A stretch of DNA of 64,000 nt from contig JACVTC010000053.1 of assembly GCA_016946835.1 (NCBI GenBank), positions 1-64,000 of the forward strand, in the 5' to 3' direction. Shown here piece by piece: positions 33,964 to 45,039 of this stretch. Below the pieces are notes generated by a model that was not told the origin of the DNA, searched no databases, and worked only from the letters and a program-made list of their open reading frames with translations. The translations under genes were made by a program, and so were the position numbers. Within the stretch, counting starts at the first letter, position 1. Each line of letters opens with the position of its first letter. This DNA is from Neocallimastix lanati (nom. inval.). Its lineage: Eukaryota > Neocallimastigomycota > Neocallimastigomycetes > Neocallimastigales > Neocallimastigaceae.

Positions 33964-35745
33964 ATGTTAGAAAAAATAATATTACTATTTTTAATAGTTG
34001 GTCAAATAATATTGGCTTCCACTTCTTATGTTGAAGATGGAAAAAGAGCAAAATTATTTGAAATAATGGATAAGGAGGTTCCTACATTTAGAGTAACTAT
34101 ATCAGATGATCAATTGAAAGAATTAAAAGTTGTTATGCAAGTCGAAAAAATTACTATGGCTGAAGTTCTCGAAGGAATAGATCTTAATGAGAGAATCCAT
34201 GAATTTGAAAAGGTTAAAAATGCAACTTTGGTTGTTGAAATTAATGATAAAGAAGAAAAATTTAATAAAGTTACTTTTGATATTGGAGGTAGTTCAGCTC
34301 GTATCTATGGTAGACAAGGTTTCAACATCAAAATTCGTGATAAAAATAGGGATTTATATGGTCGTACACATTTTAGAATTCGTTCTGATCCTCGTGATGC
34401 TACCTACTTAAGATCAAAGTTATGTTGTGATATGCTCAACCGTTTAGGTATTCCCTCTATTTCAGCTAATTATATTAAATTATATGTTAATGAAGAATAC
34501 TTTGGATTTTATGTCATTATGGATGCTCCAAAAATTCCATGGATTGAACAAGTATTTGGTGAAAAAGATACTAAAAACTTATATAAATGTAAAGAAGCAA
34601 ATAATTTTTTATCACTTACTGATGGTTTGGACCTATGTGAAAATGAAGATGACGAATATACAGATAGAACCGAATGGTATAATCTTTTAAAAACACTTGA
34701 TAATGCTCAAACTGTTGAAGAAATCGAAGATATTTTTGATGTTGATCAATTTTTATATTTAGCTGCCTTTGAATATTTAATCGGTGCATGGGATCATTTC
34801 TTACTTGGAGGTCACAACTATAGTATGTATAAAAATAAGAAAACCGGTAAGTGGACTATGCTTTGTTATGACTTTGATAGTGATCTTGGTCAAGATATTG
34901 TTAGTATTGAATTTATGAATTTGAACCCACCTAAAGATAAAAATTATCCATATCACACCGTTCGTCAATGGTTCCATTTACAACACCATATTGTAGATAT
35001 TATTATATGGAATAATCTTCCTCGTTTTGAAAGTAAACTTTTGGAATTTGTTAATGAAGCATTTAATCCAACCACTCTTTTCCCACATATTGATGATTTA
35101 AAAGATTTTATCAGACCATACGTTTTAAAGGATAAAACTCCAGATGAAAATGGACTCAAACCAGGTGTTCTCAATTTAGCTAATCCAACCGATTATTCTA
35201 TGGAAGAGTGGGAAGCCAATAGTGAATTTACCACTATTAATAATCAAAATGTCGGAAGTGACGCCTATGGTATTAAATATTGGATTCTTGAAAGATATAG
35301 AGCAGTTTGTAAGGAATATAATTTAGAATGTGATCCAGTTTATATGGATGAAAACTATAAATATCCTATTGATAAGGAAGTAGAAGGTGAACTTAATGTT
35401 CATAAATGGGAAGGTTTTGATTATAGTGCCCTAATGGATATTATAAATAATAAACTAAAAGGAGTATCAACTGAAGAACCAACTGAAGAACCAACTGAAA
35501 AATCAATTGAAAAACCAACTGAAGAACCAACTGAAGAACCAACTGATGAACCAACTGAAGAACCAATTGAAGAACCAATTGAAGAACCAATTGAAGAACC
35601 AATTGAAGAACCAACTGAAGAACCAGCTGAAGAACCAACTGAAGTGCCAATTACAAAGTTAACTAAACCATCAAATATTTGTACTTTTGTTGGTAATATT
35701 ATAAAAGATTTTATCAACTCAATAAAAGATTTTTTCAAATTATAA
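33964..35745 (+). CDS. Secreted CotH-family protein with Glu-Pro-Thr tail (CotH1)
   Basis: 593 residues. Signal peptide about 1-19 (IILLFLIVGQIILAS). CotH domain about 38-460, with FDIGGSSARIYGRQGFNIKI (105-124), FRIRSDPRDATYLRSKL (137-153), the LYVNEEYFGFYVIMD strand region (173-187), then LGGHNYSMYKN (281-291) and CYDFDSDLGQD (301-311), which fit the nucleotide/metal-binding Asn and Asp motifs of bacterial spore-coat kinase CotH. The tail 503-560 is repeats of EEPT/EEPI/DEPT, a probable extended wall-associated linker, followed by a short end IKDFINSIKDFFKL. No dockerin is present. By homology it may be a protein kinase-like enzyme or surface protein in the secretory pathway. Substrate unknown. 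The next CotH gene is about 4.2 kb downstream, same strand. Confidence 0.9.
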   Translation: MLEKIILLFLIVGQIILASTSYVEDGKRAKLFEIMDKEVPTFRVTISDDQLKELKVVMQVEKITMAEVLEGIDLNERIHEFEKVKNATLVVEINDKEEKFNKVTFDIGGSSARIYGRQGFNIKIRDKNRDLYGRTHFRIRSDPRDATYLRSKLCCDMLNRLGIPSISANYIKLYVNEEYFGFYVIMDAPKIPWIEQVFGEKDTKNLYKCKEANNFLSLTDGLDLCENEDDEYTDRTEWYNLLKTLDNAQTVEEIEDIFDVDQFLYLAAFEYLIGAWDHFLLGGHNYSMYKNKKTGKWTMLCYDFDSDLGQDIVSIEFMNLNPPKDKNYPYHTVRQWFHLQHHIVDIIIWNNLPRFESKLLEFVNEAFNPTTLFPHIDDLKDFIRPYVLKDKTPDENGLKPGVLNLANPTDYSMEEWEANSEFTTINNQNVGSDAYGIKYWILERYRAVCKEYNLECDPVYMDENYKYPIDKEVEGELNVHKWEGFDYSALMDIINNKLKGVSTEEPTEEPTEKSIEKPTEEPTEEPTDEPTEEPIEEPIEEPIEEPIEEPTEEPAEEPTEVPITKLTKPSNICTFVGNIIKDFINSIKDFFKL

Positions 35746-36720
35746 ATATAAAAATAGTAATATTAGTATAAAAATAAAATAAAATAAAATAAAATTAAAT
35801 AAATTTATATATATTTAAATAAAAAAAAAATTAATAACAATAACAAATTTTAGATTAAATGAATAGAAAATACTAACAGAAATAAGTTAATAATAAATTA
35901 AGAGTAAATAAATAAAAAATAAAAATATAATTTAATTAATAATAAGTATATAAATAAATAAATAAATAACAATAGAATTAAATTAATAATGAAAATTAAA
36001 AAGTAAATATAAATAAATAAATAACAATAAAAATAAATTAATAATAATTATAAATAAAAAAAAATATAAATAAAAAAAAATAATTAAAAAAAAAAATAAT
36101 AAATAAAAAATTAATAAAAATTGTAAATATTGATGAAATTTTTTATAATTAAATTTATTTTAATAACTTAGAAAGCTTTTATGAAGTGAAGTTTTAATTT
36201 TTTATTTTTCTGATACTTTAGATACCAATAATTAAATAAAGAACCATTATTTTATTTAAGTTAATCAGATATCTAAATTAATTATTGTATAATAATGATT
36301 AAAGAAATAAAGAAAATTTTAGAATTTAATTTTAATTTTTTTTTGTATATTATAAAAATAATTACATAATACTTAATAATTAATAATTAAATAAATAATT
36401 AATAATAAATAATTAATGATAACAATAATTAATAATAAATATTATTAAGGAATATAAATACCAAATCTTTACCATATATTCGGAATATTCTTTCATGTAT
36501 TCAGTTTGTGTTTTTTTTTTTTTTTTTTTTTTTAAACTTTTTTCTTTTTATAGAGGATAAATTAATTACTAAAATCATGATCTTTTATTTAAATTCATAA
36601 TAATAATAATAATAATTATTAAATATTAAAATATTAAAATATTAAAATATTATTTATTTTATGTTATGTATATGAAATAAAGTTGAAAAATAATTAATAA
36701 TAAAAGTTTAAAGTTTATTA

Positions 36721-36759
<39 letters not shown>

Positions 36760-37681
36760 TTTTTTTAATTGAAAAATAAAATTCTTAATTAAAAATACAT
36801 ATAGAATTTAAGAATAAAAAAAAAATAATAATAAAATAAAAATTAGAGTTAAATAAATATTTTCAAGCTTGTTTTTTTTTTATACATGTTTATCCTAAAT
36901 GTTTAATAAAAATTCCAAATTAATAAATGATTGTTCAATTTTTTTTATTAAAGATATTAATAAATTAACCAAAAATAAAAAAAAAAAAGTTTAAAGTATT
37001 CATTTTCTTAAACTATTTTTATAATAAATTTAATAGTAATTTTATTTTTATAAAAATGTAAATAATAAAATTATTCAAAAAACATATAATTTAATTATTA
37101 AATAAAATATTGATATAATTAATATTTAAAATTATTACTTTAATATCTAGAAAAAAATAATCATTATTTAACTTATCCTACTTTTATATATATATATATA
37201 TATATATAAAGAGGTTTCTAAATTTCATGTGGTTTAAATAAAATTTATATTTTATTTCAGTTTAAAGAATTACTTTGGTATTCAATAGTATTCAATAATA
37301 TAAGTTTTATATTTTAAGCAAGCATTAATTGAACATCTTTTTTTATGAAATAAAAAAAATATATATATAATAATAGGTGTCACCCAGGATAACACCTATT
37401 TTAACTTTTTAATAGGTCAATACATGTATTAATAAATAATTAAAAAGAAATATAAATAAGTAAATACTTCTGTAAATTAATGTGTAAAAATAAATAAATG
37501 AATAAATAAATTTATATATATATTTATACATGTTTATTTAAATATTTTTATGTTTAAGTTAATTATTATTAAGAATTTTTTTTTCTAACATGTTTTTATA
37601 CACATGTAATATCACATGATAATGTCCTTTAATTTCTTTCATGGATTGATCAGTTAATTAGTTTTAATTAAAAAAAAAAAT
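35746..37681. other. Gene-free stretch downstream of CotH1
   Basis: Low-complexity A/T with poly-A and poly-T runs, an (AT)n run near 37188-37208 and one hairpin (37372-37400). The block right after the stop codon (AATAGTAAT, ATTAAATAAATTTATATATA) resembles that after CotH2. Confidence 0.6.
37372..37400. repeat. Short G+C-richer hairpin
   Basis: AATAGGTGT, loop CACCCAGGATA, ACACCTATT: a perfect 9-bp stem that stands out in base composition from its surroundings. Function unknown. Confidence 0.6.
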
Positions 37682-38212
37682 ACAAATTTAATTTCATGTA
37701 ATACAAAAATTAATTTAATAAAATTATTATGCAATTATATAATTAATAAAGTTATTAATATGTATTTTGTATCAATTTTTTTTATGATGGATTAAACCAA
37801 TGATCATGAAGTAATTAAGAATCAAGTAATATTTACCAATGTTTATTTACTTATTTATTAATTTATTACCTATATATTTATTTATTTACTTATTTTTTTT
37901 TATAGCCGCAATTATTGCAAACTTTAATCTTTAATTATTATTTATTTATTCCCTATAAAGAAAAGTATAATAATAAAGAACTAAGAAATAATTTAAAAAT
38001 TTTTTTTTAAAAAATATTTTTTTGTCTTTTTCTAAAATAGAAGTGAAAACCTTTTTTGTTTTTTATATATAAATATATTTATTGGCATTGAATTTTCCTT
38101 TTCATAAAAAAGTTATCATACATATCATTTTTATTTATTTTATTTTTTTTTTAAAAAAAAAAAAAAGTCAAAAATAATTTTCTTTGAATAATATATATAT
38201 TTAAGTATATAC
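37682..38212 (-). repeat. Right arm of inverted repeat around CotH1
   Basis: Reverse complement of 31970-32504. This arm has an extra segment (about 37903-37940, containing CCGCAATTATTGCAAAC, itself a short palindrome) missing from the left arm. Confidence 0.8.
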
Positions 38213-38653
38213 ATTATATATGTATATACAAAAAAAAAATAATAATAATAAATATTACATATTTCATTTCAACCAATCATATTAAATTTCTAAATTAATT
38301 TTAATATTTAATTACTAAAGAAAAAAAAAATAAAATTTTAGAACTAGAATTTAATTTTTCTTTTTGTACTAAAAAAAAATAATTAAAAATAAATATAAAA
38401 AAAAAAATTAATAAATATTATTAATTAATAATTAATAATTAAATATGAAATCTTTACCATATTTTTTAAATATATGTGTTTCTAATTTTTATTTTTATTT
38501 TTATTTTTATTATTTATATTTTTAATTTTAATTAAATTAATGTAATATTCAATATATTCAATGATAATAATACAAATGTAACAATTTCTTTTTCAATCTT
38601 CCATTTTTTTTTTTTTTTTAGAAAATTATTTTTTTTACTATTACTATTTAAAT

Positions 38654-38724
38654 TTATTGATGAATGATATTATTTCTATTTTATTTAAAAAAAAAAAAAT
38701 AGAAATAATATCATTCATCAATAA
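38654..38724. repeat. Perfect palindrome with about 30-bp arms
   Basis: TTATTGATGAATGATATTAT...CTATTTTATT is followed, after a short A-rich loop, by its exact complement ATAGAAATAATATCATTCAT-CAATAA. No mismatch is visible in the arms. Confidence 0.9.
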
Positions 38725-39175
38725 GAATATTTTATAATAGTTAATAATAATGAAATTTATTAGACTATTTAAAAATATAATATAATACAATATATTTGTT
38801 ATAAAAGGTAATAAAATCCACCTTAAATATTAATAATGTAAATTAGAATTAATATAATTTTACAGAATTAATATTATTTTATAGAATTAATATTATTTTA
38901 CAGAATTTTATGTTATTATTAAAGAATAATGACTACTTTAATTATGTGCCACGGTAAACATTTAAAATGTTTAAATTTCTTTCCATATCTAAAACTATAT
39001 ACTTTATCATTAATAAATTTTATATGAATTAAAGTTTTTAATTTGTTTTTATGTAACAATGATACTAACAATGCCCTAAATTAAAAATTATGTATAATTA
39101 ATAATTAAAAAAAAAAAAGAAAAAAAAAAAAAGAAATAGGGGTTGAGTCAGTTTTATATGTTGTAAATATGAGAT

Positions 39176-39265
39176 TAATGTAACAAAATATAATGTAATA
39201 TATTTATTAATGTAATAAAATATAATGTAATATATTTATTAATGTTATAAAATGTAACATATTTA
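39176..39265. repeat. Tandem repeat, about 37 bp, 2.5 copies
   Basis: GTAATATATTTATTAATGT recurs with AACAAAATATAATGTAATAT; the third copy is partial and diverged. Confidence 0.8.
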
Positions 39266-39688
39266 ATGTACAAGACATAATGCATTAATATAGAAAGCAT
39301 TTAATTTTAAAATAATTAAATGATAATAATTTTAATAAAGTTGATATAATGACAAACCATAAATTCTTGATTCTTAATCATTATCAATATACATTATTAA
39401 TTGTATTTAAAATGTTTCTTTTTTTTTTTTTTTTATCTTTTTTTTATTTTCTCCATATAAATATGGAATTTTTTTTAAAAAAAATATGATTTAATTTTTT
39501 TTTTATTTTTTTTTAATTATTTTTTAATTATTTTTTAATTATTTTTTAATTATTATTTTTAATAATTATTTTTAATTATTATTTTTTTTTTTTTATATTA
39601 ATATATATAATTTTTTTAATAAAAATGTTTTAAAATATAAATTAAATATATATAAATACATTTTTTTAAAAAAAAAATTTTTTTTAAA

Positions 39689-39700
39689 TATAAATAGAGA
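39689..39700 (+). promoter_or_regulatory. TATA-type promoter of CotH2
   Basis: TATAAATAGAGA, about 213 bp before the ATG, equivalent to the duplicated box of CotH1 and followed in both by a pyrimidine-rich stretch with TTTCTTTATTGAT. Confidence 0.6.
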
Positions 39701-39901
39701 AGAATAAGATATATTTTTTTTTATTTTCATTGTTTTCTTTATTGATAACAGTATTGCTATCAATTAGAGAAATAAATTAAAAAAAAAAAAATAAATAAAA
39801 AAAAATAAATAAAAAAAAATAAAAAATAAAATATAATAAAATAAAAAAAAAAAAAAAAATAAAAAATAAAAAATAAAAAATATTAAAAAAAAAAATTAAA
39901 A

Positions 39902-41815
39902 ATGTTGACAAAAATTATATTTCTGTCTTTAACCGTTCTTCAAATGATATTGGCTTCCACTTCTTTTGTTGAAGATGGAAAAAGAGCTAAATTATTTGAA
40001 ATAATGGATAAGGAAGTTCCTACATTTAGAGTCACTTTATCAGATAATCAATTGGAATTATTAAAACTTTCAATGCAAAATAATAAAATGAATATATCTG
40101 ATTTTGGTGCAGCTGTAGATACTTATGTTAATATGGTTGAATTTGAAAAGGTTAAAAATGCAACTTTAGTTGTTGAAATTAATGATAAAGAAGAAAAATT
40201 TGATAAAGTTTCCTTTGATATCGGAGGTAGTTCAGCTCGTACCTACGGTAGACAAGGTTTCAACATTAAAATTCGTGATAAAAATAAGGATTTATTTGGT
40301 CGTACTCAATTTAGAATTCGTTCTGATCCTCGTGATGCTACCTACTTAAGATCAAAGTTATGTTGTGATATGCTCAACCGTTTAGGTATTCCCTCTATTT
40401 CAGCTAATTATATTAAATTATATGTTAATGAAGAATACTTCGGATTTTATATTTTAATGGATGCTCCAAAAATTCCATGGATTGAACAAGTATTTGGTGA
40501 AAAAGATACTAAATCCTTATATAAATGTAAAGATGGAGGTGGTTATTTATCATTTTTAATGGGTATGGACATCTGTGAAAATGAAGCTGGAGAGGATATT
40601 GATAGAACTGAATGGGTTAATCTTTTAAAAACACTCGATAACGCTCAAACTGCTGAAGAAATCGAAGATATTTTTGATGTTGATCAATTTTTATATTTAG
40701 CTGCCTTTGATTATTTAATCGGTTCTTGGGATCATTTCTTCCTTGGAGGTCATAATTACAGTATGTATAAGAATAAGAATACTGGTAAATGGACAATGAT
40801 TTATTACGATTTTGATAGTGATCTTGGTCAAGATATTGTTAGTATTGAATTCATTGATTTCAATCCACCTGAAGACAAGAATTTCCCATATCGCCCCATT
40901 CGTCAATGGTTCCATTTACAACCTCATATTGCAGATGTTACTATATGGAGTAATCCTCAACGTTTTGAAAGAATACTTTCTGAAATCGTTAGCAAAGTCT
41001 TTAATCCAGCCACTCTTTTCCCACATATTGATGATTTAAAAGATTTTATCAGACCATATGTTTTAAATGATAAAACTCCAGATGAAAATGGTCTCCATCC
41101 AGGTATCCTCAATTTAGCTAATCCAACCGATTATTCTATGGAAGAATGGGAAGCCAATAGTGAATTTACCACTATTAATAATCCAGGTGTTGGAAGTGAT
41201 GCCTATGGTATCAAATTTTGGGTTCTTGAAAGATACAGAGCAGTTTGTAAGGATTATAATTTAGAATGTGATCCAGTTTATTTGGATGAAAACTATAAAT
41301 ATCCAATTGATAAGGAAGTTGAAGGTGAGCTTAATCTTCGTAAATGGGAAGGAGTTGATTGGAGAGTAGTCTTGGGTATTCCAATTGAAGAACCAGCAGG
41401 AATTTCAATTGAAGAACCAATTGAAGAACCAACTGATGAACCAACTGAAGAACCATTTGAAGAACCAATTGAAGAACCAACTGAAGAACCAACTGATGAA
41501 CCAATTGATGAACCAACTGAAGAACCAACTGATGAACCAATTGATGAACCAACTGAAGAACCAACTGAAGAACCAACTGATGAACCAATTGATGAACCAA
41601 TTGAAGAAACAACTGAAGAAGTAACTAAGGAACCAACTGTCGAACCAGTTGTCGAACCAAATGAAGAAGTAACTGTCGAACCAACTGTTCAATTAATTGA
41701 CGATCCAAATGAAGAATCAAATGAAGAATCAACTGAACCATCAAATATTTATACTTTTGTTGGTAATGTTGTAAAAGATTTTGTCAAATCAATAAAAGAT
41801 TTTTTCAAATTTTAA
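39902..41815 (+). CDS. Secreted CotH-family protein with longer Glu-Pro-Thr tail (CotH2)
   Basis: 637 residues, closely related to CotH1 over residues 20-480 and alignable without gaps through most of the CotH domain. Signal peptide 1-19 (IIFLSLTVLQMILAS). Domain motifs FDIGGSSARTYGRQGF, FRIRSDPRDATYLRSKL, LGGHNYSMYKNKNTGKW (281-297), YYDFDSDLGQD (301-311). The tail (497-611) has about 115 residues of EEPT/DEPI/EEPI repeats, roughly twice as long as in CotH1, and ends with the related VKSIKDFFKF. The most divergent part between paralogues is residues 50-80 and 205-235. The repeat-length difference fits slippage in the 12-bp DNA repeats. Likely secreted or wall-associated; substrate unknown. 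Confidence 0.9.
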   Translation: MLTKIIFLSLTVLQMILASTSFVEDGKRAKLFEIMDKEVPTFRVTLSDNQLELLKLSMQNNKMNISDFGAAVDTYVNMVEFEKVKNATLVVEINDKEEKFDKVSFDIGGSSARTYGRQGFNIKIRDKNKDLFGRTQFRIRSDPRDATYLRSKLCCDMLNRLGIPSISANYIKLYVNEEYFGFYILMDAPKIPWIEQVFGEKDTKSLYKCKDGGGYLSFLMGMDICENEAGEDIDRTEWVNLLKTLDNAQTAEEIEDIFDVDQFLYLAAFDYLIGSWDHFFLGGHNYSMYKNKNTGKWTMIYYDFDSDLGQDIVSIEFIDFNPPEDKNFPYRPIRQWFHLQPHIADVTIWSNPQRFERILSEIVSKVFNPATLFPHIDDLKDFIRPYVLNDKTPDENGLHPGILNLANPTDYSMEEWEANSEFTTINNPGVGSDAYGIKFWVLERYRAVCKDYNLECDPVYLDENYKYPIDKEVEGELNLRKWEGVDWRVVLGIPIEEPAGISIEEPIEEPTDEPTEEPFEEPIEEPTEEPTDEPIDEPTEEPTDEPIDEPTEEPTEEPTDEPIDEPIEETTEEVTKEPTVEPVVEPNEEVTVEPTVQLIDDPNEESNEESTEPSNIYTFVGNVVKDFVKSIKDFFKF

Positions 41816-42613
41816 ATAAAAAAATAGTAATCTTAGTATATAGATGAAATAAAATTAAATAAATTTATATATATTTAAATAAATAAAAAGTAATAATAAT
41901 AATGATAATAATTTTAGATTATAAATAAAAATAAAAATAGAGTTAGAATAATAAATTAAAAGTAAATAAATAAAAAAAAATAAAAATAAAAATAAAATTA
42001 AAATTAAATTAATAAATATAATTAAATAAATATAAATAAATAAATAAATAAAAACCATAGAATTAGATAATAATAAATTAAAATTAAATAAATAAAAAAA
42101 AAAATAAAATTAAAATTAAACTAATAAATGTAATAAAATAAATATAAATAAATAAATAAATAAATAAATAAAAAAATTAATAAAAATTTTTAATTATTGG
42201 TCAAATTATTTGTATAATTGTATTAACTTAATAAAAAAGTAATAATTTTACTTTTCTGATATTTTAGAATGAGATTTTTTTTTTTTTTAATGAAAATACT
42301 TCTTTATTTTTTATTTATTTATTTATTCATTTATTTTGTTAATAAGATAATAAGATAATAAAATTAAACAATTAAATAAATAAAATTATTTCATTTCAGC
42401 TAATCATATAATGAAATAATTCCAAATCAACGTCTTATAAATCTAAAGCACGTTGCTCTAAAGTTATTCTTCATCCAATGTCAAGTGACTTTTTTTTATA
42501 TGTCATCTTAATGCTAATTCAAAGCATTATATATTTTGCTCCGCTTTTAGGTTCAATCAAAAACAATTCTAAGAATATACAATCCTTAATTAACATTGCA
42601 TTTTTTGTGGTGT
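41816..42613. other. Gene-free stretch after CotH2
   Basis: Multiple AAATAAATAAATAAA stretches; no coding signal. From about 42400 the composition becomes less extreme. Confidence 0.5.
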
Positions 42614-42831
42614 ATTGATTCTGAGTCCTCAAACAAAAGAAGATTATCTTAATATTGAAAAAGAAGAAAAAAAAAATATGAGAATTATATCAAAAAGAAC
42701 TCAATGGTTAGTGGGTATGCCTCATCTCGTGATCATGTTACTATACATAGTATACATTACACCGAAATTTTTTTAACTTTTGAACTTATTTTTATTCTTT
42801 ATTGCATTAAATTTTCTATGATTAATTAAAA
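42614..42831 (+). pseudogene. Possible coding remnant, unrecognised
   Basis: One plus frame without an ATG at its start reads LSPQTKEDYLNIEKEEKKKY, ENYIKKNSMVSGYASSRDHV and TIHSIHYTEIF before a stop at 42829. Residue use looks protein-like and the base composition is less A/T-rich than the surroundings. It may be an exon or a decayed gene; no family recognised. Confidence 0.25.
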
Positions 42832-43563
42832 TTTGTTTATTTTTAATTACTATGATTTTTTTGTTTTATTTCATCTTTTATATACATTTTATTTATTTTA
42901 TTTTTTAACTATATAATGTATTTTCTTTTAATAAATGTAATACATAATTCAATCTTTATGTAAGTTGGAATATTAATAGTTGAAACTCAGAAAAAAAAAA
43001 AGGAATGGTGTTCTCTATATGAATTCAATATTCAAACCAATATGTGTCTATCTCCAAGAAGTCAGTAATAGTAAATTTATTTTCAAGGAGAACTCTTCAT
43101 CACCAGTACTTTCTATTTATAATTCATTTCTTTTTTTAAAGGGTTTACATTAAGCTTCCTGGTATGAGAAGCCTTTTTATTGGAATTCATTTATCGTGCT
43201 CTTATAATGAAGAACCATCAATTAATAATTATATCAGTTAATATTACTTCTTTTTGGAAATGAAAGTAATGATTACATGGTATTTGATATCAAAAATGAA
43301 ATAAAGAAAATAAAATTAGAAAAAGAAAAAAAGGAGGAAAAAAAAATTGAAAGAAAGAGAGGAAATGAAAAAAGGAAGAAAGTATGTTATTTATGTATAT
43401 TTTTAACAATTAAAAATATAATATAATTATTTTAACTGTATTTTTAATTATAATTCTATTTATTTATATACTTTCTTTTTTATTTATTTTAATATATATT
43501 ATATATTTTATATCATCATTAATTTAATTTAATTTAATAAATTTATATAATCATTATATATAT

Positions 43564-43960
43564 CAATAAATAAAGATTTACCATTATATTATGATGATCA
43601 ATTAAAAATAATTAATGCAGTTAAAAGCAATAATTATCGCATGGTCAAAAAATACTATTAATGAGAGTTTTCCTAATCAAATAAAATTTATAGATAATGT
43701 TGATGATGTTGGATGGACGGCACTTCATTGGGCATGTTATTATGGTTATGAAAAATTGATTGATCTCTTACTTAAAGGTAATGCTGATCATGATTGCAAA
43801 ACTCTAGAAGGATTAAAGGATGACCCAAAATATTAAAATAAAACAATAAAAGAAATAACCGAATTAAGATTTCATAAAGAATGTGCAAATATGATTTGGA
43901 AATATGAAATAATAAAAATGTGTAAACAAGTCTTTCATTTCTTTAATATAAGAGAAATAC
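43564..43960 (+). pseudogene. Ankyrin-repeat gene remnant
   Basis: In one frame DLPLYYDDQLKIINAVKSNN and YRMVKKYY, then a frameshift into SFPNQIKFIDNVDDVGWTAL, HWACYYGYEKLIDLLLKGNA and KTLEGLKDDPKY, a TAA at 43833-43835, and continuing codons KTIKEITELRFHKECANMIW. TALHWACYYGYEKLIDLLL is a canonical 33-residue-type ankyrin repeat, different from the 39-residue cassette type. The preceding AATAAATAAAG could be a splice acceptor, with an upstream exon around 43290-43380 (KNEIKKIKLEKEKKEE) before GTATGT. The stop and frameshift point to a pseudogene. Confidence 0.6.
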
Positions 43961-43993
43961 TAAAAAAAATGCTTTCATTAAATCATAAGCATC

Positions 43994-44433
43994 CCATAAA
44001 TTGTATATATATATATATATTTAAATTTAGTTGTAATTACTACTATTTGTAAAAGGTAGATTCTATTAGTAAAAAAGAAATATTTATTATATTAAGAATT
44101 AAAACCATAATTCATCATATATGTGAAATCATTAGCTATAAAAATCATAAATAAAATATTACTGATACCTATTTTCGTTAAAAATAATTTAACATAAAAC
44201 GATAGTTTTATACCATAAATTGTATATATATATATATATATTTAAATTTAGTTGTAATTACTACTATTTGTAAAAGGTAAATTCTATTAGTAAAAAAGAA
44301 ATATTTATTATATTAAGAATTAAAACCATAATTCATCATATATGTGAAATCATTAGCTATAAAAATCATAAATAAAATATTACTGATACCTATTTTCGTT
44401 AAAAATAATTTAACATAAAACGATAGTTTTATA
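43994..44433. repeat. 219-bp tandem duplication
   Basis: CCATAAATTGTATATATATA begins at 43994 and again at 44213; the two 219-bp copies run through TTCTATTAGTAAAAAAGAAA, GTGAAATCATTAGCTATAAA and ACGATAGTTTTATA with hardly any difference. No coding; very recent. Confidence 0.95.
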
Positions 44434-44989
44434 AAAAAAAAAAAACATTTTCTTTTCATTTTCTTTTATATATATTTTTTCTAGTTTGTATCAATAATAT
44501 CAATAATTATAAGTTTATTAGTGAATGCGGTTAAAAATTTTTTTTTTTGAAGTAATTATTGTTGTTGTAAGACACATGTTAAAGGAGTAATATTTAATTG
44601 AAATTATCTATTATAGTATAGCCATTCAAATAAAAGTTTAAGAAATAAAGTGATTCCATGGATCTTATATTGTATGTGTAAAGGAAGACTGAAAGTCCTA
44701 CGAAATGGGAATTATAACCAATAGATAATATATAAAATAAAACCATTTCTGTAATAAATCCTATAATAAGTAAAAAATTAGAAATAATTAATTAGAAATA
44801 TTTTTTTAATATGAAAATTTCATATGAAAAGTCCAATTATTAAAAAAATTATTATAATCGTACATTGATTTATATATTAAATTTTTTAATTCTATAATTA
44901 TATCCCATATAAAAGAGAAGAATATTATTGTAAACCTTTAATATTATTGAAAATATTCCACTTAACCTACAAATATCACTTCCTCAGTT

Positions 44990-45020
<31 letters not shown>

Positions 45021-45039
45021 TTTCTATTTGTATCAGCAC
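44434..45039. other. Gene-free stretch
   Basis: A/T-rich, ending in poly-T/poly-A tracts near 44988-45020. No gene seen. Confidence 0.5.

Larger units (their letters stand above)
38213..39688. other. Gene-free upstream region of CotH2
   Basis: Contains a long palindrome (38654-38724), three near-repeats of TACAGAATTAATATTATTTT (38868-38912), a 37-bp tandem repeat (39176-39265) and poly-T stretches. Parts match the upstream region of CotH1. Confidence 0.6.

Noticed and set aside
37372-37400. Factor-independent bacterial-type terminator
   Set aside because: The hairpin lacks a direct T run, lies far from any gene end, and the organism is eukaryotic.
41331-41692. Leu/Gln- and Trp/Phe-rich minus frames, and an Asn/Gln-rich plus frame, over the CotH2 tail
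   Set aside because: They are other-frame readings of the 12-bp repeats that encode the Glu-Pro-Thr tail. The same occurs over the CotH1 tail at 35421-35738.
42690-42760. Possible tRNA remnant (TCAATGGTTAGTGGGTATGCC)
   Set aside because: The D-loop-like GGTTAG is not followed by a matching anticodon or T arm; the stretch reads better as part of a weak coding remnant.
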